Program-made: the position numbers and the translations under genes
Part shown: piece after piece, positions 50,650 to 59,718 of the stretch
How the letters are laid out: every line of letters starts with the position of its first letter
Position numbering within the stretch: the first letter of the stretch is position 1
NCBI RefSeq assembly: GCF_022879575.1
Contig: NZ_CP084260.1
Span: 806,001 to 870,000, forward strand
Reading direction: 5' to 3'
Source: Caballeronia sp. SL2Y3
GTDB lineage: Bacteria; Pseudomonadota; Gammaproteobacteria; Burkholderiales; Burkholderiaceae
DNA: 64,000 nt
The notes under the pieces: model-generated
What the model was told of the DNA's origin: nothing
Seen by the model: only the letters and a program-made list of their open reading frames with translations
Database searches by the model: none

Positions 50650-51081
50650 TCAGTCGCGCGAAGCCCGCCGCTCGATGAGCGCGAGGTACGCGTCCGTATC
50701 CGGCGGCGTGTTGCTGCGCTGTGCTTCCCAGATAACCTGACCGAGGCATTCCATGATGGCGTGCTGCGCGTCGTGCGGCGAGCCGAGGCGCGCGACGAGC
50801 TTGTCGTGCGCGCGGCGAATGCCCGGCGGCTGGTCGATCGACAACTGCTCGCTGATGGCGAGATGCATCGACAGGTGCAGGAACGGATTGGTGCGGCCCG
50901 CGTCGGGCGAATAGTCCGCCTGCCGCGCGTCGGGGTCCGCAAGTTCGGCCTGATACTCGGGATGCTCGCGGATCCAGTCGGCGGCCATGCTTTCGAGCGG
51001 CGTCAGGATTTCGCCCGCGCGCTCCTTACGCCACGTCTCGGTGAAGAACTGGCGGACTTCGTCGCGACTAGGGTTGAACAT
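50650..51081 (-). CDS. DUF1841 family protein
   Basis: A 143-residue cytosolic protein with the DUF1841 pattern: FNPSRDEVRQFFTETWRKER at the start, HPEYQAELAD, and NPFLHLSMHLAISEQLSIDQ with a cluster of His that could bind metal. HDAQHAIMECLGQVIWEAQR follows. Function unknown; the family is common in beta- and gamma-proteobacteria. It lies 76 nt downstream of nth. Confidence 0.9.
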   Translation of the reverse strand: MFNPSRDEVRQFFTETWRKERAGEILTPLESMAADWIREHPEYQAELADPDARQADYSPDAGRTNPFLHLSMHLAISEQLSIDQPPGIRRAHDKLVARLGSPHDAQHAIMECLGQVIWEAQRSNTPPDTDAYLALIERRASRD

Positions 51082-51157
51082 GAGAGTGGGGTTCGGCTCG
51101 GGAATTCATCATTGTAGATCGCGGCGGCATGTCGCCGCTCGATCCGCAGGCGACGTG

Positions 51158-51802
51158 TCACTCGGCAGGCGGCGGCGTCTTCGGCCGATATTCGCACAGC
51201 GGCTCGATCGCGCAATGCCAGCATTCCGGCACGCGCGCCTTGCAGACGTATCGGCCGTGCAGAATGAGCCAGTGATGCGCGTCCTGAATGAACTCTTTCG
51301 GCACGTGCTTTTCGAGCGCCGCTTCCACCGCGCGCACGTCCTTGCCGGGCGCGATGCCCGTGCGATTCGCGACGCGAAAGATGTGCGTGTCGACTGCGAT
51401 CGTCGGTTGCCCGAACGCAATGTTCAGCACGACATTCGCTGTCTTGCGTCCGACGCCCGGCAGCCCTTCGAGCGCCTCGCGATTGTCCGGCACTTGTCCG
51501 CCGTATTGTTCGACGAGGATGCGGCACGTCGCGATCACGTTCTTCGCTTTCGTTCGATAAAGCCCGATCGTGCGGATGTATTCCGTCACGCCTTCTTCGC
51601 CGAGCGCGAGCACCTTCTCCGGCGTATTCGCCACCGGAAACATCTTGCGCATGGCCTTGTTGACGGAGACATCCGTGGCCTGCGCCGACAGCATCACGGC
51701 AATCAGCAGTTCGAACGGTGTCGTGTATTCGAGCTCGGTCTTCGGATGCGGATCGATGCTCTGCAGCGTTTCGAAGATGGCGCGGCGCTTCTTCGCGTTC
51801 AT
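51158..51802 (-). CDS. nth: Endonuclease III
   Basis: A 214-residue DNA glycosylase/AP lyase for oxidised pyrimidines. The helix-hairpin-helix [20 protein letters not shown] contains the catalytic Lys, and the Asp is in [16 protein letters not shown]. The C-terminal 4Fe-4S cluster is C-x6-C-x2-C-x5-C in [18 protein letters not shown]. The ATG overlaps the stop of rsxB (ATGA), so the two genes are translationally coupled. Confidence 0.95.
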   Translation of the reverse strand: MNAKKRRAIFETLQSIDPHPKTELEYTTPFELLIAVMLSAQATDVSVNKAMRKMFPVANTPEKVLALGEEGVTEYIRTIGLYRTKAKNVIATCRILVEQYGGQVPDNREALEGLPGVGRKTANVVLNIAFGQPTIAVDTHIFRVANRTGIAPGKDVRAVEAALEKHVPKEFIQDAHHWLILHGRYVCKARVPECWHCAIEPLCEYRPKTPPPAE

Positions 51803-52653
51803 TGCGTCGTGTCTGAATCGGTCTCGTTTGTATCGCCGCCTGCATCGCTCGCGCGGCTCGCGTGTTCCACGAGGCCGATGCGTTTGCGGCGAGCTTCGGC
51901 GGCGTCGATCTGCGCCTGCACTGCGGCGCTGACATGCTCCATGTTCTTCGGACCTGCGCCGAGCTTGGCCATTTCTTCTTTCTTCTTGCGCGCGCGTTCG
52001 AGCGCGGCCTGAATGATGGCGCGTTTCTTCGCTTCAGCGTCTTCCGTCGATGCGGGCGGCATAGCCGATGCGGCAGCGGCCGCTGTCTGCGCTGCGCGCG
52101 ACGCCTGCCGCGCGGACGCTTTCGCTTCGGCCTGCGTGCGTTCGCGTTCGAGCCGCGCGAGGCGCCGGTCGTGCCGCGTGCGCGCCGCATCCGCTTGTTC
52201 CTGGCTCCATGCGTCCCAGCCGGTGGCGTCGCCCGTGACGGGAATCATCGTGATGCAATCGACCGGGCAGGGCGGCACGCACAGGTCGCAGCCGGTGCAC
52301 AGCGCGTCGATGACCGTATGCATCTGCTTGGCCGCGCCCGCGATGGCATCGACCGGACATGCCTGCATGCACAGCGTGCAGCCGATGCACAGGTTCTCGT
52401 CGATGACCGCAAGCGGTCGCGCGCGCTCGACGCCATGCGTGGTATCGAGCGCGATCTCCGGCTTGCCAAGCAACGCCGCGAGACGCGCGACGCCTTCCTG
52501 TCCGCCCGGCGGGCACTGGTTGTAGCTCGCCTCGCCTGTCGCGATGGCGTCGGCATAAGGGCGGCAGGCCGGATAGCCGCACTTGGTGCATTGCGTCTGC
52601 GGCAGCAGGTTTTCGATGCGCTCGGCGAGCGTCTTTGAAACAGTTGCGGTCAC
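51799..52653 (-). CDS. rsxB: RsxB/RnfB-like iron-sulfur protein
   Basis: A 284-residue protein starting at GTG 52653. The N-terminal Fe-S domain has [19 protein letters not shown] (C-x2-C-x4-C), and two ferredoxin-type 4Fe-4S motifs follow: [16 protein letters not shown] and [16 protein letters not shown]. In Rsx/Rnf complexes RnfB has an N-terminal membrane anchor; this protein lacks it. It instead carries a ~120-residue Ala/Arg/Glu-rich, coiled-coil-like tail ([20 protein letters not shown]). No other rsx gene is in the window. Co-transcribed with nth. Confidence 0.85.
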   Translation of the reverse strand: MTATVSKTLAERIENLLPQTQCTKCGYPACRPYADAIATGEASYNQCPPGGQEGVARLAALLGKPEIALDTTHGVERARPLAVIDENLCIGCTLCMQACPVDAIAGAAKQMHTVIDALCTGCDLCVPPCPVDCITMIPVTGDATGWDAWSQEQADAARTRHDRRLARLERERTQAEAKASARQASRAAQTAAAAASAMPPASTEDAEAKKRAIIQAALERARKKKEEMAKLGAGPKNMEHVSAAVQAQIDAAEARRKRIGLVEHASRASDAGGDTNETDSDTTQ

Positions 52654-52997
52654 GTGAGGTTGCGCGGTGGCAAATAAGGCGGGCAAAAAGCAGTAGAAAC
52701 GGCAGCAACAATCAGCGGCAAAAACAGCGGCAAAAAAAGAGACGCGAGACGGCGCCGCGTCAGCGCCGCGATTCATTGCGGCAGACGTGATTATCGCGCA
52801 AGTGCGTGACGCCCGCCGCAGGTGATCCTTATCCTAATTGCCAATGCTCCGCTGATGTGCGCATAATCGAAGCGCTTTATCGTTTGACCGCAGGACGGTG
52901 TTCCCCCATAACCATGGGCAGCGCCCGTTCACGTCATGTACCCCCTGCGGGCCGCGTGACGCATATCCGGACAACGCGGCTCCCGACTCATGCCATC
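52654..52997. other. 344-bp divergent regulatory region rsxB / tetR
   Basis: No gene supported; long frames crossing it are extensions of its neighbours. It has A-rich tracts near 52720-52735. A possible plus-strand promoter is TTGACC (about 52883) with ATAACC-type -10 near 52907. Confidence 0.35.
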
Positions 52998-53630
52998 ATG
53001 AATCAGCCGAAAATCAAAAGAGATCCCGAAGGGACACGCCGCCGTATCCTGCTTGCCGCCGCGGAAGAGTTCGCAGCCGGCGGCCTGTTTGGCGCACGTG
53101 TGGATCAAATCGCCCGGCGGGCAGAGACCAATGAGCGCATGCTGTACTACTACTTCGGCAGCAAGGAGCAGTTGTTCACAGCCGTGCTCGAACATGCACT
53201 GTCCGCACTCGTCGAGGCCGAGCGCTCGCTCGATCTCGAGGGCCTCGCCCCCATCGAAGCCATGACGCGGCTTGCGCATTTCGTTTGGGATTACTATCGT
53301 GACCACCCCGAATTGCTGCGTCTGATCAACAACGAGAACCTGCACGAGGCGAGATATATCAAGGGATCCAATCGCATGCGCGAGGTCATCTCGCCGGTGG
53401 TCGAGACGCTCGCGACCATTCTCGAGCGCGGACAGAAGGCCGGACTGTTTCGCACCGACGTCGATCCGCTGAAGTTCTATATCACGCTGTCGGGCCTCGG
53501 TTATTACATCGTATCGAATCGTTTTACGCTTCAGGTGAGCTTCGGTCTCGACTTCAGCGAACCTACGCAGCGCGAACAAATGGTGAAGATGAACACGGAA
53601 TTGCTGCTTGCATATTTGACCCGTCGCTGA
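52998..53630 (+). CDS. TetR family transcriptional regulator
   Basis: A 210-residue TetR regulator: RRRILLAAAEEFAAGGLFGA, then RAETNERMLYYYFGSKEQLF as the helix-turn-helix (residues about 14-60). The ligand domain (70-205) ends LLLAYLTRR. The DNA-recognition helix region is close in sequence to the TetR at 6669-7391, including YYYFGSKE. A target gene cannot be named; it converges on phaZ. An ATG without a clear ribosome binding site at 52998 is the best start by alignment. Confidence 0.85.
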   Translation: MNQPKIKRDPEGTRRRILLAAAEEFAAGGLFGARVDQIARRAETNERMLYYYFGSKEQLFTAVLEHALSALVEAERSLDLEGLAPIEAMTRLAHFVWDYYRDHPELLRLINNENLHEARYIKGSNRMREVISPVVETLATILERGQKAGLFRTDVDPLKFYITLSGLGYYIVSNRFTLQVSFGLDFSEPTQREQMVKMNTELLLAYLTRR

Positions 53631-53661
53631 CGCCGCTCGAAAAGAGCGCCGTCTGACGAAA

Positions 53662-53700
53662 AAAACGTCGCGCCTTGCAAAGGGCGCGACGTTTTTCTTT
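53662..53700. terminator. Bidirectional rho-independent terminator tetR / phaZ
   Basis: A 14-bp stem with A/T ends (AAAAACGTCGCGCC / GGCGCGACGTTTTT), loop of 8 nt. T-runs on both strands, between converging tetR and phaZ. Confidence 0.9.
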
Positions 53701-53757
53701 TGCGAATGGAATCGGTACCGAAGCGCAGGTTGAAGCACTGCGCCGCGATGAATCGAC

Positions 53758-55029
53758 TTACGCGGGGACCGCTTCTTTCTTCGGCGACTTGTCGTGTTCG
53801 AGAATGAATTCGCGCAATTGCGGATACACCATCGTGCGCCAGCGCCGGCCCGAGAATATGCCGTAGTGGCCGGCCTTTTCCGCGGTGAAATGGCGCTTGT
53901 CCTTCTGCGAAAGGCCCGTGCACAGGTCATGCGCGGCGCGCGTCTGGCCGTCGCCGGAGATATCGTCGAGTTCGCCTTCGATGGTGAAGAGCGCCGTCTG
54001 CGTGATGTCCTGCGGGCGCACGCGTTCGCCGTTCACGTCCCACGTGCCCTCGGCAAGACGGAACTCCTGGAACACGATGCGGATGGTTTCGAGGTAATAC
54101 TCGGCGGCCATGTCGAGCACGGCGTTGTACTCGTCATAGAAGCGGCGATGCTGTTCGGCATCGTCGTCGTCGCCGCGCAGCAGGTTTTGATAGAAGTCCC
54201 AATGGGCCGTGAGATGCCGTTCGGGATTCATCGCGACGAAGCCCGCATGCTGCAGGAAGCCCGGATACACCTTGCGGCCCACGCCCGGATAATTCGCCGG
54301 CACCGTGTAGATGACGTTGTTCTCGAACCATTCGTACGAGTGCTCGCTCGCGAGCGAGTTCACCGATGTCGGGCTGCGTCGCGCGTCGATCGGGCCGCCC
54401 ATCATGGTCATCGTGCGCGGTGTGTCTTCGCCGCGGCTCGCCATCAGCGAAATGGCGGCGAGCACGGGCACCGTCGGCTGACACACCGAGATCACGTGCA
54501 GATCCTTCGCGCCGATGTGACGGATGAACTCCTGAATATATTCGACGTAATCGTCCAGATGGAACGCGCCGTTTTCCACCGGCACCATGCGCGCGTCGAG
54601 CCAGTCGGTGATGTAGACCTTGTGGTCCTGCAACAGCGTGCGGACGGTATCGCGCAAAAGCGTCGAGTGATGGCCGGATAGCGGCGCGCACACCAGCACG
54701 ATCGGCTCGTCCTTGAGCTTCGTCACGGTCGCGCTGTCATCGGCAAACCGTTTGAAGCGCAAGAGCCGGCAGAACGGCTTCTCGACCACCGTTTGTTCGA
54801 CGATCGGAATGTTGTGGCCGTCCTTGACGATCTGATGGATGTTGAACTCGGGCTTCTCGTAGTCTTTCCCGAGCCGGTAGAGCAGTTCGTATCCGGCGGC
54901 AAGACGCGTGGAACCGGGAACGTAGGCGAGGGGGCTGGCCGGATTCACGAACGACTTCGAGGCGGCCTGGGCCCATGCCGTGAGAGGAGACAACATGGCC
55001 CGCTGGAATTCGTGTATTTGATAGAGCAT
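53758..55029 (-). CDS. phaZ: Intracellular polyhydroxyalkanoate depolymerase
   Basis: A 423-residue intracellular PHB depolymerase. The lipase-like box is VISVCQPTVPVL with nucleophile Cys183; the acid is Asp355 in IEGELDDISGD and the base His388 in EKAGHYGIFSGRRW. These positions equal those published for the Cupriavidus necator enzyme (Cys183, Asp355, His388), as I recall. It degrades storage PHB granules from inside the cell. I start at 55029 (MLYQIHEFQRAM). Its 5' region carries a promoter and a terminator-like hairpin (see below). Confidence 0.95.
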   Translation of the reverse strand: MLYQIHEFQRAMLSPLTAWAQAASKSFVNPASPLAYVPGSTRLAAGYELLYRLGKDYEKPEFNIHQIVKDGHNIPIVEQTVVEKPFCRLLRFKRFADDSATVTKLKDEPIVLVCAPLSGHHSTLLRDTVRTLLQDHKVYITDWLDARMVPVENGAFHLDDYVEYIQEFIRHIGAKDLHVISVCQPTVPVLAAISLMASRGEDTPRTMTMMGGPIDARRSPTSVNSLASEHSYEWFENNVIYTVPANYPGVGRKVYPGFLQHAGFVAMNPERHLTAHWDFYQNLLRGDDDDAEQHRRFYDEYNAVLDMAAEYYLETIRIVFQEFRLAEGTWDVNGERVRPQDITQTALFTIEGELDDISGDGQTRAAHDLCTGLSQKDKRHFTAEKAGHYGIFSGRRWRTMVYPQLREFILEHDKSPKKEAVPA

Positions 55030-55111
55030 GGTGGCCCCAATGACTTCGGTACGAACCGGTAATGCCCGTTGGTCCCGGCGATTCGGCCGGCAACCTGACC
55101 CAACGGCAATC

Positions 55112-55150
55112 AAAAAATCCCCGCCGTGCGGCTCGACCGCACCGCGGGGC
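55112..55150 (-). terminator. Intrinsic terminator inside the phaZ leader
   Basis: On the minus strand CCCCGCGGTGCGG pairs with CCGCACGGCGGGG (one mismatch) around TCGAG, followed by ATTTTTTG. It lies 83 nt before the phaZ ATG and downstream of the promoter at 55344-55372, so it either ends a short RNA or attenuates phaZ. Confidence 0.75.
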
Positions 55151-55211
55151 TGCTGTTTCTTACTGCAAAGGCGCGTTTTCGCGCTCGGTCGCTGGGTATC
55201 GCCGTGATTCC

Positions 55212-55337
55212 CTACATTAACGACCAGCGATGCAAAAGTTTGATACTAAGCAGCAACAGTTTCCGCTCGACGCCTGGATAGCACAATAGACCGGTCAAAC
55301 TTGCGGGCTTTCCTGCAACAGCTTCATCGTTGTGCAT
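55212..55337 (-). CDS. Small ORF (41 codons) in the phaZ leader, possibly leaderless
   Basis: An ATG exactly at the predicted +1 opens a 41-residue frame (MHNDEAVAGKPASLTGLLCY, then ERKLLLLSIKLLHRWSLM) ending at TAG 55212-55214. The second half is amphipathic and Leu-rich. There is no Shine-Dalgarno. It may be a regulatory leader peptide, or chance. Confidence 0.22.
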   Translation of the reverse strand: MHNDEAVAGKPASLTGLLCYPGVERKLLLLSIKLLHRWSLM

Positions 55338-55372
55338 TGCACCATTCTAGCGTCGCGCAGCGATGCCGCCAA
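55332..55372 (-). promoter_or_regulatory. phaZ-region promoter with a palindrome at the start site
   Basis: On the minus strand TTGGCG (55372-55367), a 17-bp spacer and TAGAAT (55349-55344). Centred on the predicted start (55337) is GTGCA-T-TGCAC (55332-55342), a perfect 11-bp palindrome. Its TGCA halves and position at +1 suit a repressor such as PhaR, which binds TGC-containing palindromes in PHA genes; that link is inference. Confidence 0.6.
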
Positions 55373-55395
55373 ACTAAAACGCGCTCCGTCTTTCC

Positions 55396-57264
55396 TCAGC
55401 CTTCCTCGCTGATACCAACCGGAGCCTCTTTGCCTGCGGCGCTGCGGTCCGCAGCGGACGGCTGACCGGTGACATGCGCCATCGCCTGCTCGTGCTTCAT
55501 CAGGTTCATCCCCGTATGCACCAACGCCACGTGCGTAAACGCCTGCGGAAAATTGCTGACCATGCGTTTCGCCGTCGTGTCGTATTCCTCGGCGAGCAGG
55601 CCGACATCGTTCGCGAGGCCGACAAGACGCTCGAACATCGCGTGCGCGTCGTCGATCCGGCCCTGCAACGCCAGGTTGTCCACCAGCCAGAAGCTACAAG
55701 CCAGAAACGTGCCTTCTCCTGGCGGCAGCCCGTCCGCCGTTTCGGTCGTGTGATAGCGCTTGACGAGACCATCGTGCGTCAGATTGGTCTCGATCGCATG
55801 TACGGTGGCGGTCACACGCGGATCGGCCGGCGGCAAAAAGCCGAGCAGCGGTATGAGAAGCAGGCTCGCGTCGAGTGCATCGCCGTGGTACACCTGCGTG
55901 AAGGCGTTCACCGTCGGATTCCAGCCTTTGTCGCAGACGTCCGCGTGGATGCGCGCGCGCATTTGACGCCAATGGTCGATCGGTCCCGCCAGCGCAAACT
56001 GTTCCGCCGAACGGATGGCCCTGTCATACGCGACCCACGCCATGACCTTCGAAAAGGTGAAGTGCTGACGGCCGCCGCGCACTTCCCAGATGCCTTCGTC
56101 GGGCTGATCCCAGACCGTATCCAGATGTTGGAGCATCGTGCACTGGATGGACCACGCGGTTTCGTCGCTTTGCAGGCCGCCGACGCGCGCGAGATGCAGC
56201 GCGTTCATCACTTCGCCGTACACGTCGAGCTGCAACTGCTCGACCGCGCCGTTGCCCACGCGCACCGGCTGCGATCCTTCATAGCCCGGCAGCCACGGAA
56301 TCTCCCATTCGGCGAGCCGACGCTCGCCCGCGATGCCGTACATGATCTGCACCTGCGACGGCGCGCCGGCCATTGCGCGGCCGAGCCACGCGCGCCAGGC
56401 GCGGGCTTCGTCGTAGTAGCCGCCGCGCATCAGCGCGAGCAGCGTGATGGTGGCGTCGCGCAGCCAGCAGTAGCGGTAGTCCCAGTTGCGCGCGCCGCCG
56501 AGCTGTTCGGGCAGGGATGTGGTCGGCGCGGCCACGATGCCGCCTGTCGGCTCGTAGGCCAGCGCCTTCAGCGTGATGAGCGAGCGGCGGATGGCGCCGG
56601 CCCAGCGGCCCGCGAGCTGGCTCTTGCCGGACCACTCGCGCCAGTGATTCTCAGTGCGCGCGAGTTGCGTGTGCGGATCGTGCGCGGGCGGCAGCCGCAG
56701 ATGCGACTGCGAATAGCAGAGCGAGAAGGGCACGCGCTCGCCTTCGGTCACGTCGAAGCAGGCGGTCGTGCGCATGTTTTCGCCGACGAGGTCCACCGGC
56801 GTGCGCAGCACCGCGAGGTCCGGACCGGCGATCACACGGATGCCGCTGTCGTTCGGCAGGCGGCTGACCCACGGCACCACCGACCCGTAATCGAAGCGCA
56901 CGACGAGTTCCATCTTCATGCGCACGACGCCGCGCCGTCCGATCACGATGCGCACCAGTTCCGAATGACCGTTGCGCGACGGCATGAAATCGACCACGGT
57001 CACGGCGCCCTGCGGCGTTTCGAAGTCTGTTTCCAAAATGAGCGTGTCGCCGCGATACCGGCGGCGCACGACCGGCGCTTCGCCGTCCGGCATCGACGGC
57101 GCGAGCAGCCATCGGCCATGCTCGGGCGTGCCGAGCAGCGCGGCGAAGCACGCGCCCGAATCGAAGCGCGGCCAGCAGAGCCAGTCGACGGAGCCGTCGC
57201 GGGAGACCAGGGCGGCAGTATGGCCATCGCCGATCATGGCGTAGTCTTCAATCAGAGCGGGCAT
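55396..57264 (-). CDS. Glycoside hydrolase family 15 protein (glucoamylase/trehalase-like)
   Basis: A 622-residue GH15 enzyme. The N-terminal beta domain starts [20 protein letters not shown]. The catalytic alpha/alpha barrel has [40 protein letters not shown] (first catalytic Glu region) and [20 protein letters not shown] (second Glu). This group includes bacterial trehalases and glucoamylases; the substrate is not certain. Upstream of phaZ by 366 bp on the same strand, which places two storage-compound hydrolases side by side. Confidence 0.88.
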   Translation of the reverse strand: MPALIEDYAMIGDGHTAALVSRDGSVDWLCWPRFDSGACFAALLGTPEHGRWLLAPSMPDGEAPVVRRRYRGDTLILETDFETPQGAVTVVDFMPSRNGHSELVRIVIGRRGVVRMKMELVVRFDYGSVVPWVSRLPNDSGIRVIAGPDLAVLRTPVDLVGENMRTTACFDVTEGERVPFSLCYSQSHLRLPPAHDPHTQLARTENHWREWSGKSQLAGRWAGAIRRSLITLKALAYEPTGGIVAAPTTSLPEQLGGARNWDYRYCWLRDATITLLALMRGGYYDEARAWRAWLGRAMAGAPSQVQIMYGIAGERRLAEWEIPWLPGYEGSQPVRVGNGAVEQLQLDVYGEVMNALHLARVGGLQSDETAWSIQCTMLQHLDTVWDQPDEGIWEVRGGRQHFTFSKVMAWVAYDRAIRSAEQFALAGPIDHWRQMRARIHADVCDKGWNPTVNAFTQVYHGDALDASLLLIPLLGFLPPADPRVTATVHAIETNLTHDGLVKRYHTTETADGLPPGEGTFLACSFWLVDNLALQGRIDDAHAMFERLVGLANDVGLLAEEYDTTAKRMVSNFPQAFTHVALVHTGMNLMKHEQAMAHVTGQPSAADRSAAGKEAPVGISEEG

Positions 57265-57598
57265 AGTGAGCGTGGTTGTGCTGGCGGCGATGCGCCGCGA
57301 GGCAGAGCGATTTGGCGGTTATGTCGTCGCATTCTGCCGCATTCGCTTCGCGCAAGCAGAAAACCGGGCGCGTGCGGCGGCGCGGGAACCGTCCCGCGAC
57401 CGCAAGCCGCGCCGCGTTGGCGGAAAAGCACTATCGAAGCGCCGATCAAACCGTTGTCACGCGTTTCGGCTGATGTTTAGAATGGAAGCTAAACGTAACC
57501 GTGCCGCGCGTCACCGCGCTCGCGGCTCCGTTTTCCCCTGTCGGCTTGCGGGGCGGCCGGCGCCATTCGTTGCTTTGCGTTTCGAGGAAACCATCACT
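57265..57598. other. 334-bp divergent promoter region GH15 / small hypothetical gene
   Basis: A plus-strand promoter TTGTCA (57454-57459), 18-bp spacer, TAGAAT (57478-57483), predicts a leader of about 109 nt for the gene at 57599. No coding sequence supported. Confidence 0.5.
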
Positions 57599-57847
57599 AT
57601 GCTCAATCCGTCGAAAGCAGACTGCATCGCCATTCTTTCCGCTGCGAGCCGCATGCGCGACAGCGACAACCTGCTTCCTCTCGATCACAAGCGCCTCGGC
57701 CTCTCCCGCAATGCCATGGACACGGCTGCGGCCTTTCTCACAGAACGGGGCTGTTTCAGCCGCTACAGCTTCGATATGAGCGGCCTGTCGGTCGGCGCGT
57801 TGTCGCTGCAAGGGCGTCTGCGTCTGGACCAGCTTGCAAACGGCTGA
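57599..57847 (+). CDS. Small hypothetical protein
   Basis: An 82-residue frame (MLNPSKADCIAILSAASRMR) with two Cys and a likely helical fold. It ends SGLSVGALSLQGRLRLDQLANG (residues about 61-82). Supported by the promoter upstream and a GAGG box 12 nt before the ATG. No family recognised. Confidence 0.55.
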   Translation: MLNPSKADCIAILSAASRMRDSDNLLPLDHKRLGLSRNAMDTAAAFLTERGCFSRYSFDMSGLSVGALSLQGRLRLDQLANG

Positions 57848-57985
57848 ACGCCGTTGCCAGCCGCGCCTCCGAAACGCGGCGCCTTCCGTCATCCATCACA
57901 TACTGCGCACGTCCGCGGCTCCATCCGCGCGTGCGCCTTTTTTCGCTCGGCGCCCGGCGCACGGAACCGCGAGCGCGCATCGCCG

Positions 57986-58138
57986 TCACAAGTGTGTCGC
58001 GCCCATGCCGAACAGTCCGATGAGCCCGATGACGATCAGATAGATCGCCACGATGAAGTTGAGCAGGCGTGGCATCACGAGAATAAGGATGCCCGCGATC
58101 AGCGAAACGAGCGGCCCGAGGCTTATGTGGATGTTCAT
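57986..58138 (-). CDS. DUF3096 small membrane protein
   Basis: A 50-residue protein read directly from the sequence: MNIHISLGPLVSLIAGILIL, then VMPRLLNFIVAIYLIVIGLI and GLFGMGATHL. Two hydrophobic helices around PRLLNF are the complete DUF3096 pattern. GGAG lies 10 nt before the ATG. Function unknown; such proteins sit in the inner membrane. Confidence 0.8.
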   Translation of the reverse strand: MNIHISLGPLVSLIAGILILVMPRLLNFIVAIYLIVIGLIGLFGMGATHL

Positions 58139-58326
58139 CGCATCAGCTCCGTTTCTTGGTTAGAGTGCTGTGGCTGGACGGAACGCGCGACGCACCGACT
58201 CAGGCCTCGCGCGAGCGGTCCGCAATTTGCTGCCCACGCACGCCGGTCACGCCGGTCACGCCCGTCGCGCGACGCCTGTGCGCGTGACATCCATAACACG
58301 CAGCAAATAGTCGATGAGGAGGTCTC

Positions 58327-59655
58327 ATGCAACCGAGCCGTTCCTGCGCCGCGATGCGTGCGCCGTTGCAAGCGCCGCGCCCGCTCTTGCGCGCGTTGCG
58401 CGCGCGCGCCAAGCCGGCGCGCTGGGCCAAAGGCGTGGCGCTGATGCTCTCGCTTGCCGCCGCGCAGTCGTTCGCGCAAACGGCCGGCAACGCGACGCCA
58501 GCGGCGAGCGCAGCGAGCGGCAGCGCCGCCAGCGCGACGACCGGAAACTCGGGCGAGGTCTTCGACCTGCTCATCGGCACATACACGGGCAGCGGGAAGA
58601 GCGAAGGCATCTACGTCTATCGTTTCGATGCGGGCAACGGCGAACTCACGCGCATTGCATCGGCGCAGACGGTGAATCCGTCGTATCTCGTCGTCAGCCG
58701 CGATCGCAACTACGTCTACGCGGTGAACGAATTGCCGGGCGACAATGGCCCGGCGTCGCAGCGCGGCGGCGTGAGCGCATTTCGCTTCGATCGCGCGAGC
58801 GGGCAGTTGAGCTTTCTGAACCGCGTGTCGGCGGACGGCAACGATCCCTGCTATCTCGCCATCTCGCCCGACGGCAAGTACTTGCTCACGGCCAACTATT
58901 CGGTCGCGGCGAATCCGGGCGGCAGCTTCGCCGTGTTTCCGCTTTCCGCCGATGGACACGTCGGCACGTCGGTCTTGACCGTGCATCACGAGGGCAGCGG
59001 CCCGGTCAAAGGACGGCAGGACAACTCGCACGTGCATTCGACCGTTTTCTCGCCCGACGGCAAGTATCTCTTCGCGCAGGACCTGGGCGTCGACAAGGTG
59101 TTCGGCTATCGCTACACGCCGGACGGCAGCCGCGGTCTGTTCGGCCCGACCGAGTCGCGCTACACGCCGATCAAGCCGGGCTCCGGTCCGCGCCATCTGA
59201 TTTTCGACGCAAGCGGCAAGCACGCCTATCTGACGACCGAGCTGAACGCTTCGGTCGTCGTCTTCGACTACGCCGGCGGCAAGCTCACCGAAACGCAGTC
59301 CGTGCCGATGACCGCGCCCGGCTTCAAAGGCAAGATCGGCGGGGGCGCGCTGCATCTGTCGCAGGACGGGCGCTTTCTCTACGCGACGAATCGCGGCGAC
59401 GCGAACCAGCTCGTGGCATTCGCCGTCGATCCGGCCAACGGGCATCTGAAGCTGCTAAAACGTTATCCGACGCTCGGCAAGACGCCGCGCGAATTCGCCA
59501 TCGATCCGACCGGACGCTGGCTCGTCGTCGGCAATCAGGAGAGCGACAGCGCGTATTTCTTCCGCCGCGATCCGGCGACGGGCGAACTCGCGTCCGATCC
59601 CAAACAGCTGTCGATCGGCTCGCCGGTCGATTTCAAGTTCGTTTCGCCTTCGTGA
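58327..59655 (+). CDS. Secreted lactonase family (7-bladed beta-propeller) protein
   Basis: A 442-residue protein with a long basic N-terminal region and a signal peptide (GVALMLSLAAAQSFAQ), then an Ala/Ser/Thr linker and a seven-bladed propeller of the 6-phosphogluconolactonase/YbhE (Lactonase, PF10282) type. Blades show repeated patterns such as NPSYLVVSRDRNYVYAVNE, DPCYLAISPDGKYLLTANY and HVHSTVFSPDGKYLFAQDLG. Export argues against the cytosolic pentose-phosphate role; its substrate is unknown. The start has an AGGAGG box. Confidence 0.85.
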   Translation: MQPSRSCAAMRAPLQAPRPLLRALRARAKPARWAKGVALMLSLAAAQSFAQTAGNATPAASAASGSAASATTGNSGEVFDLLIGTYTGSGKSEGIYVYRFDAGNGELTRIASAQTVNPSYLVVSRDRNYVYAVNELPGDNGPASQRGGVSAFRFDRASGQLSFLNRVSADGNDPCYLAISPDGKYLLTANYSVAANPGGSFAVFPLSADGHVGTSVLTVHHEGSGPVKGRQDNSHVHSTVFSPDGKYLFAQDLGVDKVFGYRYTPDGSRGLFGPTESRYTPIKPGSGPRHLIFDASGKHAYLTTELNASVVVFDYAGGKLTETQSVPMTAPGFKGKIGGGALHLSQDGRFLYATNRGDANQLVAFAVDPANGHLKLLKRYPTLGKTPREFAIDPTGRWLVVGNQESDSAYFFRRDPATGELASDPKQLSIGSPVDFKFVSPS

Positions 59656-59667
59656 GCTCATGACGAA

Positions 59668-59695
59668 GCGCCGCGCGTCGTTTGACGCGCGGCGC
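59668..59695. terminator. Hairpin after the lactonase gene
   Basis: Perfect 12-bp inverted repeat GCGCCGCGCGTC/GACGCGCGGCGC with GTTT loop; no T-run. Starts 12 nt after the stop. Confidence 0.5.
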
Positions 59696-59718
59696 CCCGG
59701 CGTCTTACCTTCACAGCG

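Larger units (their letters stand above)
55112..55337 (-). ncRNA. Candidate ~225-nt leader RNA/sRNA upstream of phaZ
   Basis: The stretch between the predicted start site near 55337 and the intrinsic terminator at 55112-55150 would make a ~225-nt transcript if termination is efficient. The downstream gene is phaZ. It could be a free small RNA, or the attenuated 5' leader of phaZ; nothing in the sequence decides between them. Confidence 0.35.

Noticed and set aside
52806..52997. N-terminal extension of the second TetR gene
   Set aside because: The extra 64 residues contain no TetR sequence and overlap the promoter region.
55474..57480. 668-codon plus-strand frame over the GH15 gene
   Set aside because: The GH15 motifs are on the opposite strand; the plus frame is a compositional shadow.
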